Part shown: positions 8,009 through 16,497 of the stretch, in pieces
Position numbering within the stretch: the stretch's first letter is position 1
Layout of the letters: the number at the start of each line of letters is the position of its first letter
Assembly (NCBI RefSeq): GCF_000284015.1
Contig: NC_016943.1
Span: forward strand, 847,541 to 911,540
Direction of reading: 5' to 3'
From: Blastococcus saxobsidens DD2
GTDB lineage: Bacteria; Actinomycetota; Actinomycetes; Mycobacteriales; Geodermatophilaceae
Length of the DNA: 64,000 nt
Position numbers and translations under genes: made by a program
The notes under the pieces: model-generated
Databases searched by the model: none
What the model saw: only the letters and a program-made list of their open reading frames with translations
Told to the model about the DNA's origin: nothing

Positions 8009-9258
8009 GCTCGGTGCTGCTGGGTCCCGCCGTCGTCCCCGGTGCGCCCGGGGACGACGGCGGGGCGCCGCTGTCCCCGGCGGGCCGGCGGATCACCGCC
8101 CTGGTCCTGCACATCGCGTTCGGCCTGCTGGTGGCGCTGGCGCTGGCGCTGGCGGTGGCCCTGGCCGGGGACGTCGACGGCGACCGCGCCGTCCTGGTCG
8201 GAGCGCTGGGCGGGTGGGCGCTGGCGTACGTGCTCCTGGGCGGCCCGGCGATCGGGGGGCGGGAGTCGTGGCGGGCGACGGGCTTCCTCGTCGTCCACGT
8301 GGCCGTGTTCGGGGTGCTCGCCTGGGAGCAGCCCTCCCTGCTCTTCTTGATGTTCCTCGGCTACCCGCTGGTCTGGTTCCTCGTGGAATCGGTCCGGGAC
8401 GGCGTCCTGTGGACCCTTGCGCTGGCCTTCGCCGCGACCCTCGGCCCGTCGATCGCCTGGACCCGGGGCGACGAGCCGCTCTGGGGGCCGGGGCAGACGC
8501 TGGTCGGCATGGTGCTCAGCCTCGCCATGGGGCTGTGGGTGCACCGGGTGCTGGAGCAGAGCGCGCAGCGGGCGCAGCTGATCCGCGACTTGGAGTCCAC
8601 CCGCGCCGAGCTCGCCGCCGCGCACCGCGAACAGGGCGTCGTCGCGGAGCGGGAGCGGCTGGCCCGCGAGGTGCACGACACGCTCGCGCAGGGCTACACG
8701 AGCATCGTGGTGCTGGCGCAGACGGCGGCGGCCGCGCTGCCGGGCTCACCGCCGGTCGCCGCGGAGCGGCTGGCGCTGATCGAGGACGTCGCCCGCGAGA
8801 ACCTGGCGGAGGCGCGGGCGATGGTCGCCGCGTTCGCGCCCGTCGCGCTGGACTCCGCCACCCTGGTCGAGGCCCTCGGACGGCTGGCGGAACGGTTCGG
8901 CCGGGAGACCGGCATCGCCACCCGGCTGGACACCGACGCGCTCACCGGTGCCGATCCCGGCCTGTCGCGCGCGGAGGAGATCGTGCTGCTGCGCGGGGCG
9001 CAGGAGGCGCTGGCCAACGTGCGCCGGCACGCGTCGGCCGGGGCGGTGGTGCTGCGGGTCGGCCGGGTGGGGGAGGGGGAGTCCGCTCAGGTGTCGGTGC
9101 ACGTGGAGGACGACGGGGTCGGGTTCGACCCGGCGGCCGCGCCGGGTGTGGGGCTGGCGGGGCTGCGGGACCGCGCCGAGGAGGTCGGCGGGGCCGTCGA
9201 CGTCGCCTCGGCGCCGGGGGAGGGGACGCGGGTGACGGTGCGGGTGCCGGCGCGATGA
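8005..9258 (+). CDS. NarL-type sensor histidine kinase
   Basis: The 417-residue kinase has an N-terminal membrane domain of about five segments (residues 25-180). A dimerisation helix with phospho-acceptor H224 in REVHDTLAQGY follows (HisKA_3 family). The HATPase domain has the N box QEALANVRRHA and the G box DDGVGFDPAAAPGVGLAGLRDRAEEVGG. Its ATG overlaps the permease stop in ATGA. Kinases of this DesK/LiaS-like type often sense membrane state or cell-envelope stress and control an adjacent ABC exporter. The signal here is an inference. Confidence 0.92.
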   Translation: MSSVLLGPAVVPGAPGDDGGAPLSPAGRRITALVLHIAFGLLVALALALAVALAGDVDGDRAVLVGALGGWALAYVLLGGPAIGGRESWRATGFLVVHVAVFGVLAWEQPSLLFLMFLGYPLVWFLVESVRDGVLWTLALAFAATLGPSIAWTRGDEPLWGPGQTLVGMVLSLAMGLWVHRVLEQSAQRAQLIRDLESTRAELAAAHREQGVVAERERLAREVHDTLAQGYTSIVVLAQTAAAALPGSPPVAAERLALIEDVARENLAEARAMVAAFAPVALDSATLVEALGRLAERFGRETGIATRLDTDALTGADPGLSRAEEIVLLRGAQEALANVRRHASAGAVVLRVGRVGEGESAQVSVHVEDDGVGFDPAAAPGVGLAGLRDRAEEVGGAVDVASAPGEGTRVTVRVPAR

Positions 9259-9331
9259 CCGCGAGAACGACGGTCGAGCGAGCATCGCGGCGAGGAACGA
9301 GCGAGGAGTGGAACGAGACCGGAGTCGAGGC

Positions 9332-9976
9332 ATGAGCACTGTCCGAGTGCTGGTGGTGGACGACCACCCGGTGGTGCGTGGCGGGCTGGTCGGCTGGCTG
9401 GCGGCCCAGCCCGATCTGGAGGTGGTGGGCGAGGCCGGCGACGGGCTGGAGGCACTGGCGCTCGTGGCCGAGCACGCGCCGGACGTCGTGCTGATGGACC
9501 TGCGCATGCCGCGGATGGACGGCGTCGCGGCGACCGAGCGGATCGGCGTGGCCCACCCCTCGGTCCGGGTGCTCGTGCTGACCACCTACGACACCGACGC
9601 CGACATCGTGCGGGCCGTCGAGGCCGGGGCCACCGGTTACCTGCTCAAGGACACCCCGCTGCCGCAACTCGCCGATGCCGTGCGCGCTGCCGCCCGCGGT
9701 GAGACGGTACTGGCGCCACCCGTGGCGGCCCGGCTGGTGTCGCGGATGCGTGCCCCGGCGGTCGATGCGCCGACGGCCCGCGAGCTGCAGGTCCTGTCCG
9801 GGGTGGCGCGCGGGCTCACCAACGCCGAGATCGGCCGGGAGCTCTTCATCGGGGAGGCGACGGTCAAGACCCACCTGCTGCGCGTCTTCGCCAAACTGGG
9901 TGTCGACGACCGGACGCGGGCGGTGATGGTGGCGGTGGAGCGGGGGCTCCTGCCGGGGCCTGGTGCAGGGCGATGA
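9332..9976 (+). CDS. NarL/LuxR-family response regulator
   Basis: The product is 214 residues long. The receiver domain carries the acidic pair D10-D11 and the phospho-acceptor D56 in VVLMDLRMP. The LuxR helix-turn-helix lies near residues 145-205 (TARELQVLSGVARGLTNAEIG). I chose the ATG at 9332 (MSTVRVLVVDD) over the in-frame ATG at 9308 because receiver domains start this way. It is the partner of the preceding kinase. The 73-base gap between them is purine-rich and contains several GAGCGAG/GGAACGAG repeats. Confidence 0.92.
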   Translation: MSTVRVLVVDDHPVVRGGLVGWLAAQPDLEVVGEAGDGLEALALVAEHAPDVVLMDLRMPRMDGVAATERIGVAHPSVRVLVLTTYDTDADIVRAVEAGATGYLLKDTPLPQLADAVRAAARGETVLAPPVAARLVSRMRAPAVDAPTARELQVLSGVARGLTNAEIGRELFIGEATVKTHLLRVFAKLGVDDRTRAVMVAVERGLLPGPGAGR

Positions 9977-10032
9977 ACGGGTAGCCGGACCTGCGCGCCG
10001 TCCGGCGAGTACGGCTGGTGCGGGGTGTCCTG

Positions 10033-10656
10033 CTAGGCGATTCGGGCGTCTTCTGCCACGGCGCCCAGCCACTCCAGGAAGACGGGACCGATCACGCGGC
10101 TCAGCCGCTCGTAGCCACGCGCGGATGGGTGGGCGCCGTCGCGGGCGGCGACCTCGCGCAGCCACTCGTCGTCCTGCAGGCCGGTGCCGATCTCCACGTA
10201 GGGCACATGCACTGCGGCGCACTGCGTGCCGATGGCCTCGGACAGGTCGAGGATGCGCCGGTTCTGCTGGTCGTCCCGGACGAGGGTGGGCCCGACGACC
10301 AGCAGCGGCCACCCCTGCTCGCCGGCCTGGTCGGCGACGAGCCGCACCGCGCGCAAGGTCCCGGACTGCGGCACCCGCCGCTGCCCGCCGTCGACGGTGG
10401 TGTCGTTGACCCCGACGGCGAGGACCACGCCTCGGCCGTCGCCCTGGTGCAGCCGCGGTCGGGCCTCGGCCAGCCAGCGGGCCTGCACGTCCTGGGAGGT
10501 CTCCCGCCGGACACCGAGGTTGTAGCCGGTGAGGTCGGTGCCGGCGCGGCGCGCGGCGGCCACCACGCGTCCGACCCAGCCCAGTGCGGCGTCGTCTCCG
10601 ACCCCGGCGGTCAGCGAGTCACCGAAGAAGCAGACGCGGAGATCGGGGGACGGCAC
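10033..10656 (-). CDS. SGNH/GDSL-family hydrolase
   Basis: The 207-residue protein has block I GDSLTAG with nucleophile S14, block III VGVND with N84, and block V DGAHPSARGY with D173 and H176. This is the complete SGNH set of an esterase or lipase. No signal peptide is visible, so it is probably cytosolic. It is convergent with the response regulator and divergent from ychF by only 24 bases. The substrate cannot be predicted. Confidence 0.9.
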   Translation of the reverse strand: MPSPDLRVCFFGDSLTAGVGDDAALGWVGRVVAAARRAGTDLTGYNLGVRRETSQDVQARWLAEARPRLHQGDGRGVVLAVGVNDTTVDGGQRRVPQSGTLRAVRLVADQAGEQGWPLLVVGPTLVRDDQQNRRILDLSEAIGTQCAAVHVPYVEIGTGLQDDEWLREVAARDGAHPSARGYERLSRVIGPVFLEWLGAVAEDARIA

Positions 10657-10666
10657 GGTCGCAAAC

Positions 10667-10672
10667 TAGGCT
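10667..10672 (+). promoter_or_regulatory. Candidate -10 element for leaderless ychF transcript
   Basis: TAGGCT ends eight bases before the GTG start of ychF at 10681. There is no ribosome binding site in the gap, so transcription probably begins at or within two bases of the GTG. The region also covers the 5' end of the divergent hydrolase gene. Confidence 0.4.
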
Positions 10673-10680
10673 GGACTCCC

Positions 10681-11754
10681 GTGAGCCTCACCATCGGGAT
10701 CGTCGGCCTGCCCAACGTCGGCAAGTCGACCCTCTTCAACGCCCTGACCAAGAACGACGTCCTCGCGGCGAACTACCCGTTCGCGACGATCGAGCCGAAC
10801 GTCGGCGTGGTGGGGGTGCCCGACCCGCGGCTGGCGAAGCTCGCCGAGATCTTCGGCAGCCAGAAGATCATCCCGGCCACCGTGTCCTTCGTGGACATCG
10901 CCGGCATCGTCCGTGGCGCCAGCGAGGGGCAGGGGCTGGGCAACAAGTTCCTGGCCAACATCCGCGAGAGCGACGCGATCTGCCAGGTGATCCGGGTCTT
11001 CGCCGACCCCGACGTCGTGCACGTCGACGGCAAGGTCAGCCCGGCCGACGACATCGAGACCATCAACACCGAGCTCCTCCTGGCCGACCTGCAGACGCTG
11101 GAGAAGGCGATCCCGCGGCTGGAGAAGGAGATGCGCAAGGACAAGGAGCGCGCCCAGCTGCACAAGGCCGCCGTCGAGGCGCAGCAGGTGCTCAACGAGG
11201 GCAAGACCCTGTTCGCCGCCGGCCTCGATCCCGCACCCCTGCGCGAGCTCGGGCTCATGACCACCAAGCCGTTCCTCTACGTCTTCAACGTCGACGCCGA
11301 CGAGCTGGCCAACAGCGCGATGCTCGACGAGCTGCGCGGGCTGGTTGCGCCGGCCGAGGCCATCTTCCTCGACGCGCAGACCGAGTCGGAGCTGATCGAG
11401 CTGCCCGAGGAGGAGGCCGCCGAGCTGCTGGCCTCCATCGGCCAGGACGAGCCCGGACTGGACCAGCTGGCGTCGGTGGGCTTCCGCACCCTCGGGCTGC
11501 AGACCTACCTGACCGCCGGGCCGAAGGAGGCCCGCGCCTGGACCATCCCGGTCGGCGCCACGGCACCGCAGGCCGCCGGCGTCATCCACTCCGACTTCCA
11601 GCGGGGCTTCATCAAGGCCGAGATCGTCTCCTTCGACCAGCTGGTCGAGGCCGGCTCGATGAACGAGGCCAAGGCCAAGGGCTGGGTCCGCATGGAGGGC
11701 AAGGAGTACGTCATGGCCGACGGCGACGTCGTGGAGTTCCGCTTCAACGTGTAG
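10681..11754 (+). CDS. ychF: Redox-regulated ATPase/GTPase YchF
   Basis: YchF (OLA1) is a universally conserved ribosome-associated P-loop NTPase linked to stress and translation. The 357-residue product has G1 GLPNVGKST (9-17), G3 VDIAGIVRGASEG, the coiled-coil insert, a NVDADEL segment at the G4 position and the C-terminal TGS domain ending VEFRFNV. The GTG at 10681 gives the canonical N-terminus. The last codons lie inside the 15-bp attachment core of an integrated element: the final GTG TAG is supplied by the element, while GTC TGA at 25806-25811 represents the original end. The protein sequence is therefore unchanged by insertion. Confidence 0.97.
   Translation: MSLTIGIVGLPNVGKSTLFNALTKNDVLAANYPFATIEPNVGVVGVPDPRLAKLAEIFGSQKIIPATVSFVDIAGIVRGASEGQGLGNKFLANIRESDAICQVIRVFADPDVVHVDGKVSPADDIETINTELLLADLQTLEKAIPRLEKEMRKDKERAQLHKAAVEAQQVLNEGKTLFAAGLDPAPLRELGLMTTKPFLYVFNVDADELANSAMLDELRGLVAPAEAIFLDAQTESELIELPEEEAAELLASIGQDEPGLDQLASVGFRTLGLQTYLTAGPKEARAWTIPVGATAPQAAGVIHSDFQRGFIKAEIVSFDQLVEAGSMNEAKAKGWVRMEGKEYVMADGDVVEFRFNV
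11736..11750 (+). other. Attachment site core, ychF side (attL)
   Basis: GTTCCGCTTCAACGT forms the end of the ychF coding sequence (codons for FRFNV). An identical copy lies at 25793-25807. Crossover must occur within these 15 bp because the bases on either side differ. Confidence 0.88.
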
Positions 11755-11762
11755 ATCGGCAT

Positions 11763-11820
11763 AAAACCGCAGGTCAGCGAGTTAATGACTCCTCCCAATC
11801 CACACTCAGTCCACAAGAAT
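11763..11820. repeat. Left subterminal integrase arm-site candidates
   Basis: Two sequences recur near the right end of the element in the same orientation. AAAACCGCAGGTCA (11763-11776) matches 25732-25745 with one mismatch. ACACTCAGTCCACAAGAAT (11802-11820) matches 25674-25692 exactly. The second lies within the 3' end of the integrase gene. Such paired short repeats beside the core fit arm-type binding sites of a tyrosine recombinase. Confidence 0.65.
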
Positions 11821-12928
11821 CTGCGAGCAAGGCCTGCGCGGCGGTCCGGGTGCGGTCCTCCGCACTCGGCCACAGGTGGCTGTACGTGTTCAGCGTTGTG
11901 GTGGCGGAGGCGTGCCCGAGGGCCCGCTGCACGGTGACGACGTCGCAGCCGGCCGCGATCAGGCCCGAGGCGTAGAAGTGCCGGAGGTCGTGCAGTCGAA
12001 GCCCCGCGATGCCGGCGGCCGAGGTGGTGGTGCGCCAGCGGTAGCCGACAGTGTTCTGGTGCGGGGGCTGTCCCGCTTCTCCGGTGAAGAGCCATCCACC
12101 ACCCGGGCAGAACGCGGCGACATGCGCCGCCAGGAGGTCGACAAGCCCCGGGGCGAGGAAGACGACCCGCTCACTGCCGTACTTGGGCGGCCGCAACTCG
12201 ACCCGACCCCGACCTCCTCGCTGTACCTGGCGGGTGACGGTGAGCGTGCGCCGCAGGAAGTCGATGTCCTCGACCTGGACGGCGGCGGCCTCGCCGAGTC
12301 GGAGACCGGCGAAGGCGCAGAGCGCGACGAAGGGGCGGAAGGCGTCGTCGGCGGCCTGGAGGACGGCGCCGACCTGGGCCGCCGTGGGCAGGGTCATCGC
12401 GGCTGCCGCCCGGCGGCGCCGGGGGAGCGTGACGCCGACACTCGGATCACTCGCCATCAGCTTGTCGGCGACGGCGCCGCGGAGGACGGCGCGCACGTTG
12501 TTCATGCGCGTGTGCACGGTGCCGGGGGCAAGACCCCGGTTGACCATTCCCTTCACCCAGCCCTCGACGTGCGAGCGGCGCAGCGATCTCAACGGGACGT
12601 CGGCGAACGGCACCGAACCGGCCGCGAGGTTCATCGCGAGGACCGTCCCCGGTGCCCACACCTGCCGGCTGGACCAGTCCGCGTAGAACTCAGCGAACGT
12701 GGTGCGGCCGGCGCCCGGGTCGACGTACGTTCCGCGCGCGATGTGCGCTGTCTGGTCATCCAGCCAGCGCTGGGCGTCGCGTTTGAGCGCGAAGGCCTTC
12801 ATGATCTGACGGCCCGACGGGTCCCGGAACTGCGGGCGGTAGCGCAACCCCTTGCCGTCCAACTCCGTGGGCACCAGGCGGCCGGTGGCCGGATCCCTGC
12901 GACGCCATCGATCCTGGATGCTCGCCAT
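11774..12928 (-). CDS. int: Tyrosine recombinase (element integrase)
   Basis: The 384-residue integrase has an AP2-like arm-binding N-terminus (about 1-70), a SAM-like core-binding domain (about 75-165) and the catalytic domain. R210 (AGLRLGEA), H313 and R316 (HDLRHF), H339 (GHASATT) and the nucleophile Y349 (NTYSHL) are all present, so it should be active. The start at 12928 (MASIQDRWRRRD) is preferred over the open frame to 13243. Its stop lies 23 bases from the left core, the usual position for an element that excises by itself. No excisionase gene was recognised. Confidence 0.93.
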   Translation of the reverse strand: MASIQDRWRRRDPATGRLVPTELDGKGLRYRPQFRDPSGRQIMKAFALKRDAQRWLDDQTAHIARGTYVDPGAGRTTFAEFYADWSSRQVWAPGTVLAMNLAAGSVPFADVPLRSLRRSHVEGWVKGMVNRGLAPGTVHTRMNNVRAVLRGAVADKLMASDPSVGVTLPRRRRAAAAMTLPTAAQVGAVLQAADDAFRPFVALCAFAGLRLGEAAAVQVEDIDFLRRTLTVTRQVQRGGRGRVELRPPKYGSERVVFLAPGLVDLLAAHVAAFCPGGGWLFTGEAGQPPHQNTVGYRWRTTTSAAGIAGLRLHDLRHFYASGLIAAGCDVVTVQRALGHASATTTLNTYSHLWPSAEDRTRTAAQALLADSCGLSVDWEESLTR

Positions 12929-13073
12929 GGCTCCGCCCTTCAAATACCGATGGACCTCACCGGAAACCGACGCGGCCGAACGTAGTCCGAGGGCCTGACA
13001 CTGCGCCGTGCCCTGGCCGCGACGGCGTCCGCGAGCTCGACCGTGCACATGTGCCGGCCCAGCGGACATCCGG

Positions 13074-13499
13074 TCAGGTTGACGTGACCTCGGGAAGCAG
13101 CGTGAACGCCACGACGTGGGCGGGGCGGACGACCGTGAAATGGCGCCGGTCGAAGGTGGCGATCCGATCGATGCGCAGGCGCTCGGCGATGGCGACGAGC
13201 GAGGCATCGGTCCCGCCGAGACGGAGGTCCGCGTACCGCTCAACCAAGTCGGCCATGCGTGCGACGTCGGCAGCGGTCAACTCTGTCAGCTGCAGCCCGC
13301 CGGGCCGGATGTCGCGGAGAAACCGGACCTCGGCACCGGGTCCGCCCCACTCGTTGAGGAGGTAACAGACCTCTGCCAGCACGGTGGGCGGAACCAGCAG
13401 CGGCTCGTCGAAGGTCTCGAGCAATCGCGCCGCGGCATCGTGGTTGGTGTCAGCGGTCCGGGCAGCCGCGACGAGGACGTTCGTGTCGACGAGGATCAC
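13074..13499 (-). CDS. vapC: VapC-type PIN-domain ribonuclease toxin
   Basis: The 141-residue protein has the PIN acidic residues D5 (VDTNVL), E43 (LAEVCYLL), D98 (GGTDASLVA) and D117 (ATFDRRHF). These coordinate the metal for RNA cleavage in VapC toxins. The ATG at 13499 overlaps the stop of the upstream antitoxin gene. In a mobile element the pair is expected to stabilise inheritance by post-segregational killing; this role is inferred. Confidence 0.9.
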   Translation of the reverse strand: MILVDTNVLVAAARTADTNHDAAARLLETFDEPLLVPPTVLAEVCYLLNEWGGPGAEVRFLRDIRPGGLQLTELTAADVARMADLVERYADLRLGGTDASLVAIAERLRIDRIATFDRRHFTVVRPAHVVAFTLLPEVTST

Positions 13500-13756
13500 T
13501 CGCGGCCGAAGCCTCGCTGCAGGTACTCGTCGGTGCGGGTGGACAGGTCCGAAGGACCACCGTGGACCGAGCCGATGAAGTCGAGCTTCGCCCGGGGAGG
13601 CCGGGGAGCATCTTCGCCGCTTGACGGCTCGGGCTCCTCATCCGCGCGCACCACATGCAGGCGCTGGCCGGGCCGCACGCCGTGACGGCGCAGCTCGGCG
13701 AGCAGCTCGGCTGCATCCTCGGGGACCGTCAGGTCCCAGCCGTCGGCCGAACTCAT
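13496..13756 (-). CDS. vapB: VapB-like antitoxin
   Basis: The 86-residue product begins MSSADGWDLTVPEDAAELLAELR. It contains RPGQRLHVV, a short beta-hairpin segment like the AbrB/SpoVT DNA-binding fold. A proline- and acid-rich linker follows, then a C-terminal segment (SDLSTRTDEYLQRGFG) that is a plausible toxin-binding tail. The ATG at 13756 is chosen because codons upstream to 13888 look non-coding. It overlaps vapC by four bases (ATGA), and the antitoxin-first order is usual for type II systems. Confidence 0.78.
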   Translation of the reverse strand: MSSADGWDLTVPEDAAELLAELRRHGVRPGQRLHVVRADEEPEPSSGEDAPRPPRAKLDFIGSVHGGPSDLSTRTDEYLQRGFGRE

Positions 13757-13825
13757 GATCACAGGGTATCGGGGTTCTCGGACCACGAGCCAAAATCGCT
13801 GGAGCCGCTCCCTCCGCGTGAGTAT

Positions 13826-13914
13826 GCCGGCTGGCGTGGGTCGCCGGAAGGGCGCTGCGCGGCCCTCCGGGCTGGGCCTTCGGCCCACCCTTCCCCCGAC
13901 TCACCCCAGCCGGC
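13826..13914. other. Nested inverted repeats in the vapB / hypothetical gene gap
   Basis: The 366-base gap 13757-14122 holds no convincing gene. GCCGGCTGG (13826-13834) is matched by CCAGCCGGC (13906-13914). Inside this lies the hairpin TGGGCC-TTC-GGCCCA (13873-13887). The structure could be a folded RNA, a terminator for an upstream rightward transcript, or a remnant end of a small mobile sequence. Nothing in the sequence decides between these. Confidence 0.45.
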
Positions 13915-14122
13915 CTGGAAGCGGTTATCGGGAACTGGCTGGGAAGTGACCACCCGTCGCACCCCGGCAGTTCCGCTTGGGGATCGTCGAACGGCGCATC
14001 CCCTGCCCCAGCTCGGTAGACAGGGCCGGACGACGGGCGCAGCTGGCGGTTTGCCGTGATCGCGCATGCGCGTCCGCCCGCTCCTGCTGCCGATGGAACT
14101 CCGTGCCAACTACGGTCCGCGC

Positions 14123-14599
14123 ATGATGCTCCCGAGGCTCCTGCTGCGGGTGAGTGACCCCGCGCAGGTCTACTTCGACCGGCACTCAATGGGCCAGCGT
14201 TGGGGCGGGCCCGTCCATCGACAGGCGGCCGTCTTCGGTCCCGGTGTTCCGAGCGGAAGCCGACCCGCAACAGGCGAGGAACGCGCCGCCTTGACCGAGC
14301 GGCGCGTTCGCCACCGGGCCGACCACGAGGCAGCGCTGGCTGAGGTGAAGAGGCGCTGGAAGCCGCAACTGCTGAAGGCCGCGGAGCAACTGCTCGACGA
14401 GGGCACCACACGAATCGTGCTCGACGACCGAGCGGTGGACGCGCGCATCATCAAGTTCTGGCGCGGCGACCGCGTGCTGCACACCGCCACGAACGGTCCC
14501 GACGGTGGTGAGTCACTCTCACGCATCAGCCGCGACCCACGGCGCGGCGGGGCCGATGTCCTCGTGGAGTACCTGGCCAGAGCCGCGACCAAGCGGTAA
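14123..14599 (+). CDS. Hypothetical protein of the integrative element
   Basis: I do not recognise this family. The frame shows G/C-rich third positions and gives 158 residues starting MMLPRLLLRVSDPAQVYFD; an in-frame ATG at 14066 is an alternative. Residues about 65-100 form a charged helix (RHRADHEAALAEVKRRWKPQLLKAAEQLL). A compact segment with TTRIVLDDRAVDARIIKFWRGDRVLH follows. There is no signal peptide or membrane segment. It lies between vapB and the AAA ATPase gene and has no clear operon partner. Confidence 0.5.
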   Translation: MMLPRLLLRVSDPAQVYFDRHSMGQRWGGPVHRQAAVFGPGVPSGSRPATGEERAALTERRVRHRADHEAALAEVKRRWKPQLLKAAEQLLDEGTTRIVLDDRAVDARIIKFWRGDRVLHTATNGPDGGESLSRISRDPRRGGADVLVEYLARAATKR

Positions 14600-14749
14600 A
14601 GGCTCCTGTTCAAATCTCCGCTCCTGGTCGCCTCCGACGCCCCGTTCGAGGATCGTCGCGCGGGACGTCAGGGACGTTGTTGCTATGGGGCCGAGGGATC
14701 GTCGTCGCCGCCCCCTGCAGCGGGGAACGCGTTATGAATTTTAGTCGGG

Positions 14750-14768
14750 TTTATCCAGACTCGATAAA
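14750..14768. promoter_or_regulatory. AT-rich inverted repeat in promoter region of the AAA ATPase gene
   Basis: TTTATC (14750-14755) and GATAAA (14763-14768) are inverted repeats with seven bases between them. They lie in an unusually AT-rich stretch 28 to 46 bases before the GTG at 14796. The site could be an operator or overlap the promoter. Confidence 0.45.
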
Positions 14769-14795
14769 GCATCATAAGAAGGGTAACGTCTGCTC

Positions 14796-16019
14796 GTGGA
14801 CCCGATTCGGAACCCCTACACGCCAAACGCCGGTGCGCAGCCGCCCGCTGTGCTTGGCCGCGACGTACAGCTCATGACCTTCGAGCTACTGCTGCGTCGG
14901 ATGAGTGCGGGGCGCACTGAGCAGTCCATGATCATCACGGGCCTTCGCGGCGTCGGCAAAACCGTGCTACTTGGCCGGTTCCGAAGCAAAGCGCAGGAAC
15001 TCAACTGGGTGGTGGTCGAGCGCGAGGCGTCCAAGCACGACGACGAGCAGTTCCGGCGGCAGATGGTGAGCGCGATCCGCACCTCGCTGTTCGAGATGTC
15101 GCCCAAGGCCCGCTGGGGTGACCGTATGCAGCGCGCTGCGGCCGTGCTGAAGTCTTTCAGCGTCTCAGTCGACCCGACTGGAGCGTTGACCGGCGGGATC
15201 GACGTCGACGCCGCGCAAGGCTTTGCCGACCAGCAGGAGCTTCAAGCTGACCTCACCGACCTTCTCGTAGCGGTGGGGGAGGCTGCGCAGGACACGAACA
15301 GGGGTCTCGTGCTTCTCTTCGACGAGGTGCAGTTCCTGTCCACCACGCAGTTGGAGGCGCTGATCTCAGCGCTCCACAAGACCGTGCAGCGAGGACTCCC
15401 GGTCACGATGGTGGGTGCCGGCCTGCCGCAGATCGCAGAACTCGCCGGGGACGCGAAGTCCTACTCAGAGCGGCTGTTCAAGTTCCCCCGGATCGGGAAC
15501 CTTGAAGACAAGGACGCGCGCGCGGCCCTGGCTGAGCCTGCCCAAGCCGAGGACGCCGATTTCAGCGACGAGGCGCTTGACCTGGCGATCGAGGTCACCG
15601 GCGGCTACCCGTACTTTCTACAAGAGCTAGGTTACGCCGTGTGGGGTGTCGCCGACGGCCCCACGATCACTCGGGAGGATATCGCCTTGGCCCTGCCCAC
15701 CTACGAGGCGAAGCTGGACGAGTCGTTCTTCCGTGTGCGGCTGGACCGGGCAACCGAGATGGAGCGCATCTATCTACGCGCGATGGCCGAGCTCGGTCCC
15801 GAGGCGCAGAAGGCTCAGGACGTGGCGGCCGCGATCGGGCGTAAGTCGACGCAGATGGGTCCAACACGCGCACAGCTGATCAACATGGGGCTGCTCTACA
15901 CGCCCGAGCACGGTTACGCCGCGTTCACCGTGCCGCACTTCGACAAGTTCATGCTGCGGGCCATGCCGGAGCTCATGATGCCCCCGGAGCGGCCGAAGCG
16001 GTCTCGGAAGACGGACTGA
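14796..16019 (+). CDS. AAA-family ATP-binding protein with C-terminal winged helix
   Basis: The 407-residue protein has Walker A GLRGVGKT (49-56) and Walker B LVLLFDEVQ with D176-E177. A sensor-like segment (MVGAGLP) and a C-terminal region resembling a winged helix follow (about residues 320-390). This arrangement resembles Orc1/Cdc6-like and AAA_16 ATPases that are common on actinobacterial and archaeal mobile elements. The start is a GTG behind an AT-rich region with an inverted repeat, and a purine-rich AAGAAGG precedes it. The codon bias is slightly less G/C-rich than neighbouring chromosomal genes, which is consistent with acquisition. A role in element maintenance or host takeover is possible but unproven. 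Confidence 0.8.
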   Translation: MDPIRNPYTPNAGAQPPAVLGRDVQLMTFELLLRRMSAGRTEQSMIITGLRGVGKTVLLGRFRSKAQELNWVVVEREASKHDDEQFRRQMVSAIRTSLFEMSPKARWGDRMQRAAAVLKSFSVSVDPTGALTGGIDVDAAQGFADQQELQADLTDLLVAVGEAAQDTNRGLVLLFDEVQFLSTTQLEALISALHKTVQRGLPVTMVGAGLPQIAELAGDAKSYSERLFKFPRIGNLEDKDARAALAEPAQAEDADFSDEALDLAIEVTGGYPYFLQELGYAVWGVADGPTITREDIALALPTYEAKLDESFFRVRLDRATEMERIYLRAMAELGPEAQKAQDVAAAIGRKSTQMGPTRAQLINMGLLYTPEHGYAAFTVPHFDKFMLRAMPELMMPPERPKRSRKTD

Positions 16020-16244
16020 CCACGCCCGGGATGTTCGGCCGATGTGAAGAACAGCGCGGACAAGCCGCAATCCGTGCTGTTCCCCCGGGAACCCGCTACG
16101 GCGACAGCAAATCGCTTGGATGAGTCGTCGACCGGCGTCCCGCATGGGATCCTCGAGCGAGACACCGCGCGCATTGCGGCATGAGCGGGCGCGATGGGTG
16201 GGCCAGAAGAACCACGAAGACATCGCTTGTCACGCTGCCGACGG

Positions 16245-16406
16245 CTATTGCCGTGGCGACCATGAGGCGACGAGGACGACCTTGCCGGCCTTCGCCCGGC
16301 CCTCCTGAACGTAGGACAGCGCCTCGCCGGTGGCGTCCCGCTCGAAGACGCGGTCGAGGACGGGCCGCAGGACGCCGGCGTCGACCAGCGTCGCGAGCTC
16401 GGTGAG
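16245..16406 (-). pseudogene. C-terminal remnant of a zinc-type alcohol dehydrogenase / quinone oxidoreductase
   Basis: Only about 54 codons remain. They encode LTELATLVDAGVLRPVLD and RVFERDATGEALSYVQEG followed by KVVLVA. This matches the last segment of medium-chain dehydrogenases of the QOR type. The cofactor- and substrate-binding domains are absent, and upstream sequence does not continue the homology. It is a relic beside the MFS gene, left by an earlier rearrangement inside the element. Confidence 0.7.
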
Positions 16407-16497
16407 TGGTGAGCGAGCCGGGGGACCCGGTGCAGGCGGCAGACCGGCGCCGCGGGGGTGCGGCCGGTCGGTCCTCATTGCGAGCGCGAGCGGTGGG

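Noticed and set aside
14170-14613. 147-codon open frame on the minus strand opposite the unknown element gene
   Set aside because: Ser/Arg-rich composition and poor third-position bias; the plus-strand frame is better.
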